64,000 nucleotides of DNA from Hydrogeniiclostridium mannosilyticum. GTDB taxonomy: Bacteria; Bacillota; Clostridia; Oscillospirales; Acutalibacteraceae. Under the pieces are notes generated by a model. That model did not search any database. It was not told the origin of the DNA and saw only the letters and a list, made by a program, of their open reading frames with translations. Numbering within the stretch: position 1 is the stretch's first letter; each line of letters begins with the position of its first letter. Of the stretch, positions 1-7,620 are shown in pieces. The stretch is taken from the NCBI RefSeq assembly GCF_003268275.1, contig NZ_QLYR01000001.1, positions 1 through 64,000 of the forward strand, given 5' to 3'. A program made the position numbers and the translations under genes.

Positions 1-54
1 GATTTTCTTTTCAAAGCTATTGGATTCGGCTCTCTCCATCTTAATACTCCATTT

Positions 55-1791
55 CTAAAGTAATCCTACTGCTATTTTACAGGATTTCTTCCAATTAGAC
101 AAGCTAAAAAGAAGCCGTAAGCTTAACGTGCTTACAGCTTCTCCTAGTATAATACAGTTCACTTTTCGAGTATAAAAACAAAACCGAACCCATCGCCAAT
201 CGGCACATGGTTCGGTTTTGTTTGTTGTGGTGGAGCCTAAGGGGAAGCAGTCGAACTCGGCGGCTTCCCCTTTAACAAAAGGGTCGCCGTCCGCTCCTTT
301 CAGCATATCCCACGTGATTTCGGTCTTATCCTCCGAATACCACGAGGTCACGACCAGCTTCTCGTCGTAGAGATAAATCTTATCGACGAAATACTCCAAT
401 ATCTTATCGCGCGTCTCCGGGTTGTCGAAGTCCGCGTGAAGGAACTTCTCGAAGTACGCCTTGATGCTGTGCTCGTCCTCGCACAGCGAGACCTTGACGT
501 TCTCGGCCTGTATCGCGTCGTTCAGGGATGCCTTCTGCGCCTCAAGCTGGTTCAGGCGCTCTATGAGGGTGTCGCTGAGCGCACCGCCCTCGATTGCCTT
601 CATCAGGTTCGCGATGCCCTTCTCTACCTCCTTGCGCTTCGCCTCCAGACCTTCGAGGTACCCCGTCTCCTTGTAATGCTCCTTGTAGTACACGGCGGCG
701 TCCACCGCAAGGGACATCAGGTTCTCCGAGTCGTCGATGATGTACCTCAGGACGTCGGTCACGAGGTCCTCAATCCAGTCCTTCTTGACCTTCTTCTTCG
801 CGCACAGCTTCTTCCGCTGGGCGGAGCAATAGTAGTAGTAATACGTGCGCCCCGTCTTGCTCGTGCCCGAGACACCCTGCATCGTCTCCCCGCACTCGCC
901 GCAGTACAGCTTCCCGGTCAGCCAGTAGCGAGGAGCGCCATCCTCGTCCATTCCTCGCGCCCTCTGGGAACCCTTGCGCTTGTTCTCGGCGAGGCGCTTC
1001 TGCGCCCTGTCGAACGTCTCCCCGTCGACCAGAGCGGGCATCCCGCCGGGAACGACGAACTCGCCGTGCCTGTACTCGCCGATGTACGCGCGGTTCTTGA
1101 GCATCCTGTGCATCGTCTTCACACCGAAGGGGTTGCCCCTCGACGTACGCAGACCGGCCTCGTTGAACTCGTCGCAGATGGACTGCATGGGTTCTCCTTC
1201 GGCGTACTTCGCGAACATCAACTGCACGAACGGCGCGGTATCGGGGTCTATGACGTACTTGCGCTTCTTGTCCACCTTCTCCGTCTTGAAGCCGAACACC
1301 TTGTGGCCGTTGAAGTTCGCGTGCTCGGCGTTGAAGTCCATCCCTCGTTGGATGTGCACGGACAGGTTCCGGCTGTAATACTCCGCCAGAGCCTCCATCA
1401 GCCCCTCGATGAGGATTCCCTCGGCGGTGTCCGTCGGGATGTTCTCCGCCAGCAGGTGTATCTCGCACCCCGCGTCGCGAATCTTCTTCTTCGCCATCGC
1501 CAGCACGTACTTATCGCGACCCAGACGGTCGGTCTTCCACGCGATGAGGGTGTTCGGACGGATTTTTGCGACCTCCGACAGCATCAGCTGGAATCCCGGA
1601 CGGTCTTCCTTCGTGCCGGATATGGCCGCGTCCTCGTACTCTCGGACGATTTTCAGCCCGTGCGCGTCCGCCCATTCGTGGGCAAGCTCGCGCTGCTGTT
1701 CGATGCTCGCCTCGTTCTGCGAGTGGGAGGAGTAGCGGTAGTACGCGATGGCGAGGTTGTTGTCGTTGAGTTTCGTCTTCTTTCTCGCCAA
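55..1791 (-). CDS. large serine recombinase (integrase) of the element
   Basis: It catalyses integration and excision between attP and the ssrA 3' end. The N-terminal resolvase domain has the YRYSS motif with catalytic Ser near residue 21. A recombinase domain follows, then a zinc ribbon (CGEC...CSAQ...C, about residues 300-340) and a coiled coil rich in Leu/Glu/Lys. The TTG start at 1791 is chosen because GGAGGTG lies 6 nt upstream; the upstream TTG at 1806 overlaps that RBS. As integrated the frame gives 578 residues, but the last 57 are encoded by host DNA beyond the attachment core and past two terminators. In the excised circle the same frame would instead end with a 24-residue tail and stop at 12939-12941, giving 545 residues. 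Family and catalytic role are clear; the C-terminal swap is read directly from sequence. Confidence 0.93.
   Translation of the reverse strand: MARKKTKLNDNNLAIAYYRYSSHSQNEASIEQQRELAHEWADAHGLKIVREYEDAAISGTKEDRPGFQLMLSEVAKIRPNTLIAWKTDRLGRDKYVLAMAKKKIRDAGCEIHLLAENIPTDTAEGILIEGLMEALAEYYSRNLSVHIQRGMDFNAEHANFNGHKVFGFKTEKVDKKRKYVIDPDTAPFVQLMFAKYAEGEPMQSICDEFNEAGLRTSRGNPFGVKTMHRMLKNRAYIGEYRHGEFVVPGGMPALVDGETFDRAQKRLAENKRKGSQRARGMDEDGAPRYWLTGKLYCGECGETMQGVSGTSKTGRTYYYYYCSAQRKKLCAKKKVKKDWIEDLVTDVLRYIIDDSENLMSLAVDAAVYYKEHYKETGYLEGLEAKRKEVEKGIANLMKAIEGGALSDTLIERLNQLEAQKASLNDAIQAENVKVSLCEDEHSIKAYFEKFLHADFDNPETRDKILEYFVDKIYLYDEKLVVTSWYSEDKTEITWDMLKGADGDPFVKGEAAEFDCFPLGSTTTNKTEPCADWRWVRFCFYTRKVNCIILGEAVSTLSLRLLFSLSNWKKSCKIAVGLL
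105..142 (-). terminator. rho-independent terminator, second of a tandem pair beyond ssrA
   Basis: Arms 110-122 and 130-142 pair with one mismatch around a 7-nt loop. On the minus strand the hairpin is followed by a T run (complement of 105-109). It lies in host DNA outside the element and would be a back-up to the terminator at 172-223. Confidence 0.7.
172..223 (-). terminator. original ssrA terminator, separated from ssrA by the inserted element
   Basis: A perfect 15-bp stem (176-190 with 209-223) is followed on the minus strand by a T run. It begins only 4 nt beyond the attachment core at 228-235, which repeats the tmRNA 3' end. Before insertion it would have lain directly behind the tmRNA CCA end, so it marks the host side of the left junction. 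It now lies inside the reading frame of the integrated recombinase gene. Confidence 0.85.
228..235. other. left attachment site core (attL)
   Basis: TGGTGGAG here is repeated in the same orientation at 13013-13020, where it forms the last 8 bases of the tmRNA gene (minus strand CTCCACCA). Host ssrA terminator DNA is on one side and element DNA on the other. The recombinase gene runs through it. Confidence 0.8.
239..272. repeat. 10-bp inverted repeat beside attL
   Basis: AAGGGGAAGC (239-248) and GCTTCCCCTT (263-272) are perfect inverted copies that start 4 nt inside the attachment core and lie within the last codons of the recombinase gene. It may be a recombinase arm-binding site or an RNA hairpin; there is no T run directly after it. 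Confidence 0.5.
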
Positions 1792-1812
1792 ACGAATCAC
1801 CTCCAAATTACT

Positions 1813-1826
1813 TATTTAATCAATTA
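1813..1826. promoter_or_regulatory. operator-like 14-mer upstream of the recombinase gene
   Basis: TATTTAATCAATTA is repeated exactly at 5488-5501 in front of parA, and related TTTAATCA units overlap the promoter of the ribbon-helix-helix gene (4835-4850). It is probably a binding site for that small regulator, 22 nt upstream of the TTG start. Confidence 0.5.
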
Positions 1827-1848
1827 TACAATTAGTCAATTCAAAAGA

Positions 1849-1876
1849 ATGCCCGCCGTCCATAGGAGCGACGGGC
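1849..1876 (-). terminator. weak terminator-like hairpin after the metallophosphoesterase gene
   Basis: GCCCG (1851-1855) pairs with CGGGC (1872-1876), and the stem continues imperfectly. On the minus strand ATTCTTTTG follows. It lies between the phosphoesterase stop and the recombinase promoter region. Confidence 0.4.
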
Positions 1877-1890
1877 TTTCTGAATACGCC

Positions 1891-3432
1891 TTATCGCTCA
1901 ATCAATTTCGTTGATGACGCCGGCAATTCCATCCCACTGTCGATAGAAAGAATCTTGTCATTCCATACCCGCAATACATTTTGGTCAAAAATATATTGAA
2001 TTGAACGCATGATACGGGATGGCTCGTACATCGACCTATCTAAAACAATTTCTGGAACAACGGCAAGTTCCCACTTCTCGTTCGAATTGCGCGACAGTAT
2101 GGGAATAAGCCCATCATCTAGCGCAGACGAATAACGCGCAAGTAAAGAATTCCCATTAGAAAGTTGCGGAGGCATAGGCGATGATTTAAGAAGTGACTTC
2201 GTGTCCTTATAAGCTAATTTGTATGTCATATCCATGGCAAAATACGGAGTGACTTTGCCGTCGAATGGATTCAGATATATATGATTGAACCAATCAATAT
2301 CAACAATGCAGCCGTGAACCGTGCCAGCACCTCCAATGGTGCGTATTTCTTTTGAGATGATGGATAATGCTCTTTGATACGGTGCGAATGCATCTCGCAC
2401 CTTCTTTATATACCGAGAAAGATGACTATCATAGTAGTCAATATCACGATTCAGCTTATGACGCCTACCTCCCTCTAAAAGGCAGAGGCTGCTTGCGCTT
2501 TTTATCACAAACATATAAACGCCGTCATGTTTTATCGCATACAAATTGCCGGGATATTTCATGCCCTGCATCATAATGCCTTGGCATCGATTGAATTCTA
2601 TGTATTGCTCACGTGATATTTCGTGAACGCCATCGGGGTAATCATTAAATGGGTCATATCTACGCATATCAACGCTAAAACTATTAAGATGCCAAGTTTT
2701 CGGCTTGTAGCCCACCTGATTATCTGCAAAAACAGCAGTTCCGACAGCATCAAGCAGTAGTTTGTTTTGATGAGTATGTCCGTTCACGTAAACCCATTTG
2801 GGGTTATAGCGTTCATTTGACCAATCTTCCATCTGGGTATGAGTCAATACGACAACAGGAAGTTCTTTCGCACTTGCCAAAACTTTTTCATACACAGTTC
2901 GGAATCGTTCTGAGCGTGCAAAATCCTCTTCCGGCGATACCGCAGCACGATAAAGACCCATTTCTGCATTGTAAATAGGGTTCAGCCCGGAGAATCCTAT
3001 GCCCCCAAGCAACAGGAATGTGGAATTCAAACATACATTGCGAAGCTCTTCAGTATCGGTATTCAAGATTGTTTGCTCATCTAAAATGATTTTAGTTTGA
3101 CCTTTGTAGATAAGAAACAATTCATTTTCCAATATAGTGGCGTACTCCGATACGGCTTGACGATAGTCGTCAACAATATCGTCCAACGGGCGTGCAGGTT
3201 TACACCCTGTTGGGTCACCGTCCCAGAGTTCATGATTTCCAAGGACGGAGATAATTCTTCCTCGCCATCCATCCCATGAGGATAATTGCTCATAAAAGAG
3301 CTTTTCCAATGCAATACTATCTGCCACATCCCCGCCTATGAGCAATAATCCTCTCGCATCGGAATCAGAAACAGAAGCCATTAGCTCGCTAATCTTTTCC
3401 GCGGTACGACGTTTTATTTCATAAATGGACAT
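1891..3432 (-). CDS. calcineurin-like metallophosphoesterase (C-terminal part of a frameshifted fusion)
   Basis: The frame has the metal-binding motifs GGDVAD (near residue 33), GNHELWDG (near 65), THTQ and NGHTHQN (near 220), in the order expected for metallophosphoesterases, followed by about 280 residues of unassigned C-terminal domain. The first family motif (D-x-H) is missing after the ATG at 3432. It is found instead at the very end of the upstream frame (ITDVH, stop at 3471-3473). The present frame is open upstream of its ATG and reads LEHQLAKRP straight on from that DVH. The two frames therefore look like one protein broken by a single missing base. G+C is lower than in neighbouring element genes, so it is probably cargo. 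The substrate is unknown. Confidence 0.75.
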   Translation of the reverse strand: MSIYEIKRRTAEKISELMASVSDSDARGLLLIGGDVADSIALEKLFYEQLSSWDGWRGRIISVLGNHELWDGDPTGCKPARPLDDIVDDYRQAVSEYATILENELFLIYKGQTKIILDEQTILNTDTEELRNVCLNSTFLLLGGIGFSGLNPIYNAEMGLYRAAVSPEEDFARSERFRTVYEKVLASAKELPVVVLTHTQMEDWSNERYNPKWVYVNGHTHQNKLLLDAVGTAVFADNQVGYKPKTWHLNSFSVDMRRYDPFNDYPDGVHEISREQYIEFNRCQGIMMQGMKYPGNLYAIKHDGVYMFVIKSASSLCLLEGGRRHKLNRDIDYYDSHLSRYIKKVRDAFAPYQRALSIISKEIRTIGGAGTVHGCIVDIDWFNHIYLNPFDGKVTPYFAMDMTYKLAYKDTKSLLKSSPMPPQLSNGNSLLARYSSALDDGLIPILSRNSNEKWELAVVPEIVLDRSMYEPSRIMRSIQYIFDQNVLRVWNDKILSIDSGMELPASSTKLIER

Positions 3433-3470
3433 ATTGCATACATCAAGTGGTCGTTTAGCAAGTTGATGTT

Positions 3471-4583
3471 CTAATGAACATCTGTGATGTAATGAATTGT
3501 TTTTACAGAATCGTCTAAAACCGTCAAATCATGACTTCGCGAATTAGCATCATCATTTTGGGCAATCAAACTGCTATTTACGCTAGAATCAGGCGTTCGA
3601 AGCTCTATAGGCTCATATCCAATAAATGCGTCCATATTCTTTTCCAAGTAATTGAAAATAGAATCTGGAAATCCATCGATGGGAATTGTGGGGTCCCTTC
3701 GAAACGCATCAAGACAACGCTTTTTTGTCAGCTTTTCTTTGGGCAGGCATAATATTGCTCTTGGATTTCTCTTCAGAGCATTATCAATAAGCCCCCGATT
3801 CATCATATTCAAAGGAATATATTTCAAATTCATGGGGTCATTTTCAACTAATTCGATACAGAGTTCGGGGGTGATGCACTCAATAGGAGCATCCTCAATG
3901 CTCTTCGGCCAACGTCGTACCGATGTCGCAACAACCTCTTTGGATATATATTTTTCTGGAATCAGAGATAATATCGATTCATACCACAAGTTTTGGCGCT
4001 CAGGAACAGGTGCCTCAACGGCGCTCTGCACAAGCTCTTTGCTCAAAAACTTCCTTGGGACCCATTTAATCGCATAACCATTTGCTCGAACGGCAGCATT
4101 GCAGATAAATTTCCCCTTTTCCGCTTTCATTAAACCTCTGGGTACATACTCAACAGCATTACCCTTAGCGCTATTGCGAACGGCTACACAGCATAACTCA
4201 TAGCCCTTCTCACCGCACAAAATCGAATCCGGAACACTGCGCAAAGCGTCGCCGTTATTGCTTACGGCCGCAAAAGACATATCTTCATCTCGAAGATTCT
4301 CTGGTACATATTCCAAATTTAAACCATTTTTGCGTACCGCGATTTCGCATATTTCGCGAGTGAGATATTTTTTTGCCACAAGTTTCAGTATCAAACGATA
4401 CGGGTCAACTACGTTAAATGAACTAACTGCCTCATACACAAGTCTCTCAGTCTGGGCTTGTTTCCCGAGTTCGTTCAGGCGGTTATACCAAAAAAGGGGA
4501 GAAGTCGGATTATCTGGACTCCGCCTATTCTCTATGTGTTCGATTAGCCCCCTCGTGCATACGATGCGACCGTCATCCTCCAT
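3471..4583 (-). CDS. DUF4116-like repeat protein, N-terminal part of a metallophosphoesterase fusion
   Basis: The frame encodes 370 residues. From about residue 80 onward there are tandem units of roughly 45-50 residues with the pattern AVRxNGxxLxYVPxxLxxxE, resembling DUF4116 repeats. The last residues (HYITDVH) are a textbook start of a metallophosphoesterase domain and run directly into the stop codon; the rest of that domain lies in the next frame (1891-3432). The ATG at 4583 is chosen for its GGGAGGTG RBS, which overlaps the stop of the preceding small gene. Function is unknown; repeat-plus-phosphoesterase fusions could be sensor-effector proteins, but that is inference. Confidence 0.7.
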   Translation of the reverse strand: MEDDGRIVCTRGLIEHIENRRSPDNPTSPLFWYNRLNELGKQAQTERLVYEAVSSFNVVDPYRLILKLVAKKYLTREICEIAVRKNGLNLEYVPENLRDEDMSFAAVSNNGDALRSVPDSILCGEKGYELCCVAVRNSAKGNAVEYVPRGLMKAEKGKFICNAAVRANGYAIKWVPRKFLSKELVQSAVEAPVPERQNLWYESILSLIPEKYISKEVVATSVRRWPKSIEDAPIECITPELCIELVENDPMNLKYIPLNMMNRGLIDNALKRNPRAILCLPKEKLTKKRCLDAFRRDPTIPIDGFPDSIFNYLEKNMDAFIGYEPIELRTPDSSVNSSLIAQNDDANSRSHDLTVLDDSVKTIHYITDVH

Positions 4584-4588
4584 TTTTT

Positions 4589-4822
4589 TCACCTCCCTGC
4601 ATTTTCCACATGCTCCGCAATCCACTCATGGATGATTGCCGCAATCGTCGTTTCCTTCTCAGCCGCCATCATCTTGAGCGCCTTCTTGTCGCTCACCGTC
4701 AGGGACAGCGAGAGGGTCGTGCGCTTCTCGTCGGCGGCGGGAGCGTCGGCGGAAACCGTCTTCTCTATCTTCTTCTGCTCGGCCTCGCGGTCGGCAGCGT
4801 ATTTCTCGAACATGTTCGCCAT
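4589..4822 (-). CDS. small ribbon-helix-helix-like protein, probable ParB/CopG-type partner of ParA
   Basis: The protein is 77 residues with a charged N-terminal stretch and a C-terminal segment TLSLSLTVSDKKALKMMAAE that fits a beta strand plus two helices of the ribbon-helix-helix fold. It lies 90 bp downstream of parA on the same strand. Its RBS is AAGGAGG. Its own promoter (TCGACA-17-TATAAT) is followed by two tandem TTTAATCA units, so autoregulation is likely. It probably serves as the centromere-binding or regulatory partner of ParA. The call rests on size, fold pattern and position only. Confidence 0.6.
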   Translation of the reverse strand: MANMFEKYAADREAEQKKIEKTVSADAPAADEKRTTLSLSLTVSDKKALKMMAAEKETTIAAIIHEWIAEHVENAGR

Positions 4823-4834
4823 GGCTTAGCCTCC

Positions 4835-4887
4835 TTTAATCATTTAATCATTTGTACAATTATACATCATTTTATCTCATTTGTCGA
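4835..4887 (-). promoter_or_regulatory. promoter and operator of the small DNA-binding protein gene
   Basis: -35 TCGACA (4882-4887), 17-bp spacer and -10 TATAAT (4859-4864) face the gene at 4822. Tandem copies of TTTAATCA at 4835-4842 and 4843-4850 lie in the initially transcribed region and match the core of the 14-mer found upstream of the recombinase and parA. Confidence 0.65.
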
Positions 4888-4912
4888 GACCCAACATGCC
4901 TCTGACCTGCGG

Positions 4913-5470
4913 TTATTCAGCCGGGAACCCCGCAATCTCCCGCACCGTGTTCACCATCGACAGAGTCGCCTTCGCAGCCTTGCCCCTGCGGTCGTACTCG
5001 ACGACGGACTGTTCACCGGCCCCCGCCTGAACGAACGCCTCGGACTGGGGAAGCGTGACCACCGTCTGGTCGCCAGCGAGACCCCCGAACCACTCCATGA
5101 AGTCACGGGACGCCTTGAAGCGGTTCCAGCCGTTCATGACATACACGATTTTCGCGCGGCTGTGCTTGAACACCGCCTTGCGCATGCGCATCAGCGGCTC
5201 GATGTCGCGGGATGTGGTGCGGGTGGGGATGACCACGACGTCGGCCTCCTTGAGCCAGTCGGCAAGCGCCTCCTGCAACGCCCCCGGCGTGTCCACCACG
5301 GCGACCTCAGCACCGTCGACCTCGCGGGTCTTGTGCAGGGTCCCGCCCTGCGCGTCCAAGTCGTAGAAGCTCATCGGGATTCCCGAGCGCTCGAACGAGA
5401 ACGCAATCTCGTCGGCGACGAGGGACTTCCCGACGCCGCCCTTCTGATTGCAAACCAAAATCGTCTTCAT
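4913..5470 (-). CDS. parA: ParA-family ATPase
   Basis: The protein is 185 residues with a deviant Walker A motif KGGVGKS near residue 11, the DLDAQGG motif near 38, and VVDTPG in the Walker B region. This is a short ParA/Soj form without an N-terminal DNA-binding domain, usual for small plasmids and integrative elements. It would position or stabilise the excised form. The ATG at 5470 is preferred to the GTG at 5479 because GAGGTG is then a correctly spaced RBS. It precedes the ribbon-helix-helix gene, and the shared 14-mer lies at 5488-5501 just upstream. Confidence 0.85.
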   Translation of the reverse strand: MKTILVCNQKGGVGKSLVADEIAFSFERSGIPMSFYDLDAQGGTLHKTREVDGAEVAVVDTPGALQEALADWLKEADVVVIPTRTTSRDIEPLMRMRKAVFKHSRAKIVYVMNGWNRFKASRDFMEWFGGLAGDQTVVTLPQSEAFVQAGAGEQSVVEYDRRGKAAKATLSMVNTVREIAGFPAE

Positions 5471-5487
5471 ATCTCTCACCTCATATG

Positions 5488-5501
5488 TATTTAATCAATT
5501 A
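5488..5501. promoter_or_regulatory. operator-like 14-mer upstream of parA
   Basis: TATTTAATCAATTA is identical to the copy at 1813-1826. It lies 17 nt upstream of the parA ATG, ahead of the RBS, so a bound protein would block transcription or early elongation. Confidence 0.5.
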
Positions 5502-5502
5502 C

Positions 5503-5792
5503 TCATTTACGTATTTAGTTACAGTCATATGGTCCCTCGAAGGGTTCCATGCAAGACCCTTCGAGGGGCTTTCCGAAGCCCACCGTTCCATCGTCTCCTG
5601 AACCTCTTCGGAACGATTTTCGGGAATCGTCCCATAGACGAGCCGAAGTCGATTTTTCGACGTTTCCGCCTCTTTCGGGGAGAGACCCTTGAAAGGTCTT
5701 TTCCAAGCCCACCCGCGCTCTCGACCGTCGATATGCCTTCGGCATCGGGTCGGCGCGTGAAGGAGAAGGCCCGAAAGAAAGGGAGACGAGAG
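5503..5792. other. inverted-repeat-rich intergenic island
   Basis: No gene is seen. The stretch contains a perfect 12-bp hairpin, CCCTCGAAGGGT (5534-5545) with ACCCTTCGAGGG (5556-5567), a near-palindrome around AGACC..GGTCT (about 5684-5700), and a nested palindrome ATGCCTTCGGCAT within arms CGACC..GGTCG (about 5725-5755). It separates the minus-strand parA block from the only + strand gene of the element. It could hold transcription signals or a replication or transfer site. Confidence 0.4.
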
Positions 5793-6071
5793 ATGAACGG
5801 CTACGGCATCGAGACCTATGCGGATTTGGCCAAGACGGTCGGCGGGATGGTCCTCGCCAACGAGATGGCGCATCGTCCGCTGAAACTCGTGAGCGGGGAT
5901 TTCGCACCATGGGACGAGATATTCCAGTGGTACATCATCAGCTACCCCGACTTCCTGATGGAGCACACGGACGAGCCGGTGTTCCATGACGAGGAACTCG
6001 ACCTGTACGTCTGGGGAATCACCCACTTCGGTACAGGCTGGGACTGCGTGCCCGCCCCCGAGATTCACTGA
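5793..6071 (+). CDS. hypothetical protein, 92 residues, only + strand gene of the element
   Basis: The ATG at 5793 follows GGGAGACGAGAG as a weak RBS. The protein is acidic, rich in Trp/Tyr/Asp (YADLAKTVGGMVLANEMAHR at the start, WGITHFGTGWDCV near the end), with no signal peptide or membrane segment. A rho-independent terminator follows its stop immediately. The family is not recognised. Its small acidic make-up would fit a DNA mimic or host-interaction protein, but nothing in the sequence proves that. Confidence 0.6.
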   Translation: MNGYGIETYADLAKTVGGMVLANEMAHRPLKLVSGDFAPWDEIFQWYIISYPDFLMEHTDEPVFHDEELDLYVWGITHFGTGWDCVPAPEIH

Positions 6072-6072
6072 G

Positions 6073-6107
6073 AATGACGGTTCCCGCAAGGGAGCCGCCA
6101 TTTTTTT
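6073..6107 (+). terminator. terminator of the 92-residue + strand gene
   Basis: The arms starting AATG (6073) and ending CATT (6102) pair around a GCAA loop with one mismatch and one wobble, and are followed by seven Ts on the + strand. The hairpin ends at the stop codon of the convergent relaxase gene. Confidence 0.75.
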
Positions 6108-7620
6108 ACTCCCCGAGGTACTTGTCCTCGTCGCGCACGCGCTCCGTCGCCTCGGCCGTCTGCTGCATCTTCGGCGTGACGCCGCGATGCTTGACGGTGC
6201 GGGCGGCCTCGTTGTCCAGAGCCTCCTCGGCGGCCTTCAGGCGCTTCTCGGCGTCCCACATGTTGCCGCGCGATTCGTAGAGACGACGCTCGGCGTCCTC
6301 CTGCATCCTGCGGCGCTGGTCCTCCATGAACTGGAGCATCATCATGCGGAACATCCGGGCCATCATATCCGACATCATGCGGGAGACGGGGTCGGTCCCG
6401 GTCCTGCTCGCCAGCGTGTACAGCCCGAATCCCATCGCGAGGCTCGGGCAGGCTCCCTTCAGGGCGTCCCGTGCCTCCTTGGAATCGTGGAACTCCCTGC
6501 GGGCGCGTTCCACATCGGCGCGGAGCTGGGCGAGGGCGTCTTCCGGGTCGTTCTCTGCATTCGCGAGCGCATCGTACTGCTCCCCGGCGATATGCATGCC
6601 CTCGCTCTTCCTGCGGCGGGCGTACACGCTCTTCAAATCGGAGGCCATGTCCCTCACGTCGGACTCGCTCGGTTCGTACATGTCGGAATCATGCTGGGCC
6701 GGGGAATCCTGCTGCGTATCCTCCATGCCGACCATCTGGGAATCCTGCTTCGGAACTGGAGATGTCTCCAATGCCTCACGGGTCTGCTGTCCCTGCTTCT
6801 CCTCGAAGAACCGCTCGACGCCTTCCTTCGTCAGGTCGTCTGCGAGGTTGGAGGCGCGGCGCTTTCGGGTCCTACGCTTCGGACCCCATTCGTCCCGCAT
6901 CCTGTAAGACCATCCGACGGACTTCTCGCCCGTCTTCTTGTCGATTTTCGATGTCTCATTGAGGGTCACTCCAGCGAACGCAAGACGCTGCTTGAAATCA
7001 TCAATATCGCTGGCGTCGTCCCTTGCTTTTGCCACCGCATCGCCGAGATGGCGGTCGAAGGAATCGTGCTCGAACGAGTCCCGTTTCTCCGCCCATGTCG
7101 ACTTGTCCTTGTCCGCTCCTATCACGGACAGACCCCACTCGCGGCTCAGCTCGTCGTTCACCGCCTGCACGCGCGGGGCGAACAGGCTCGTGTCGTCCTT
7201 GTTGATGACCTGCCCGGTGCGGCAATCGTGGTTCGCGATTGTCGCGTGGGCGTGGACGCATCCGCCCTCGCCGTCCACGTGCATGGTCACCCAACACGGG
7301 GAGTCGGGGGCGAGTCTATGGCAGAGCAGGTAGGCGTGCTCCATGCCCCTCTGCACATCGTCGGGATTGCCCGGATTCAACTCGTCGAGCGCCCATGAGA
7401 CGCGAAGCTCGTAACCCTCGTTGACCATGTTCGGATGGACGGCATGAAGCCCGTTGCAGTACGCGATGAACTCACCTCGGGAGGGCATGTCGCCCATCTG
7501 GGCGGCGATGCGGTCCGTCCCGTTTTGCAGGTGGTCGCGTCTGCGCTTTCCCTCTCCGAACTCGGTGTACGACATGCGCCCCCGCACGTCGGGCAATGCC
7601 TGCACATACGTCGTCGACAT
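6106..7620 (-). CDS. relaxase/mobilization protein with HxH motif
   Basis: This 504-residue protein would nick oriT and pilot the strand in conjugative mobilization. The metal-binding motif VHAHATIANHD near residue 125 matches the HxH core of MobP/MobQ-like relaxases. The C-terminal half is charged and coiled-coil-like, with a hydrophobic, Met-rich stretch (MMSDMMARMFRMMMLQ) near residue 420. The start ATG overlaps the mobC stop (TGATG) behind a GGGAGGTG RBS, so translation is coupled to MobC. The exact MOB family cannot be fixed by eye. Confidence 0.8.
   Translation of the reverse strand: MSTTYVQALPDVRGRMSYTEFGEGKRRRDHLQNGTDRIAAQMGDMPSRGEFIAYCNGLHAVHPNMVNEGYELRVSWALDELNPGNPDDVQRGMEHAYLLCHRLAPDSPCWVTMHVDGEGGCVHAHATIANHDCRTGQVINKDDTSLFAPRVQAVNDELSREWGLSVIGADKDKSTWAEKRDSFEHDSFDRHLGDAVAKARDDASDIDDFKQRLAFAGVTLNETSKIDKKTGEKSVGWSYRMRDEWGPKRRTRKRRASNLADDLTKEGVERFFEEKQGQQTREALETSPVPKQDSQMVGMEDTQQDSPAQHDSDMYEPSESDVRDMASDLKSVYARRRKSEGMHIAGEQYDALANAENDPEDALAQLRADVERARREFHDSKEARDALKGACPSLAMGFGLYTLASRTGTDPVSRMMSDMMARMFRMMMLQFMEDQRRRMQEDAERRLYESRGNMWDAEKRLKAAEEALDNEAARTVKHRGVTPKMQQTAEATERVRDEDKYLGE

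Noticed and set aside
10-60. Whether the window's left edge belongs to the element
   Set aside because: The ssrA-type terminator at 172-223 and the core repeat at 228-235 place everything left of 228 in the host chromosome.
436-1914. Long + strand reading frame of 492 residues opposite the recombinase
   Set aside because: Antisense shadow of a G+C-rich gene; Leu/Arg/Val-rich text, no family features, no RBS.
3466-3490. Programmed -1 frameshift joining repeat protein and phosphoesterase
   Set aside because: No X-XXY-YYZ slippery heptamer lies at the junction; slipping at the upstream run of As would lose the D-x-H motif. A one-base deletion is simpler.
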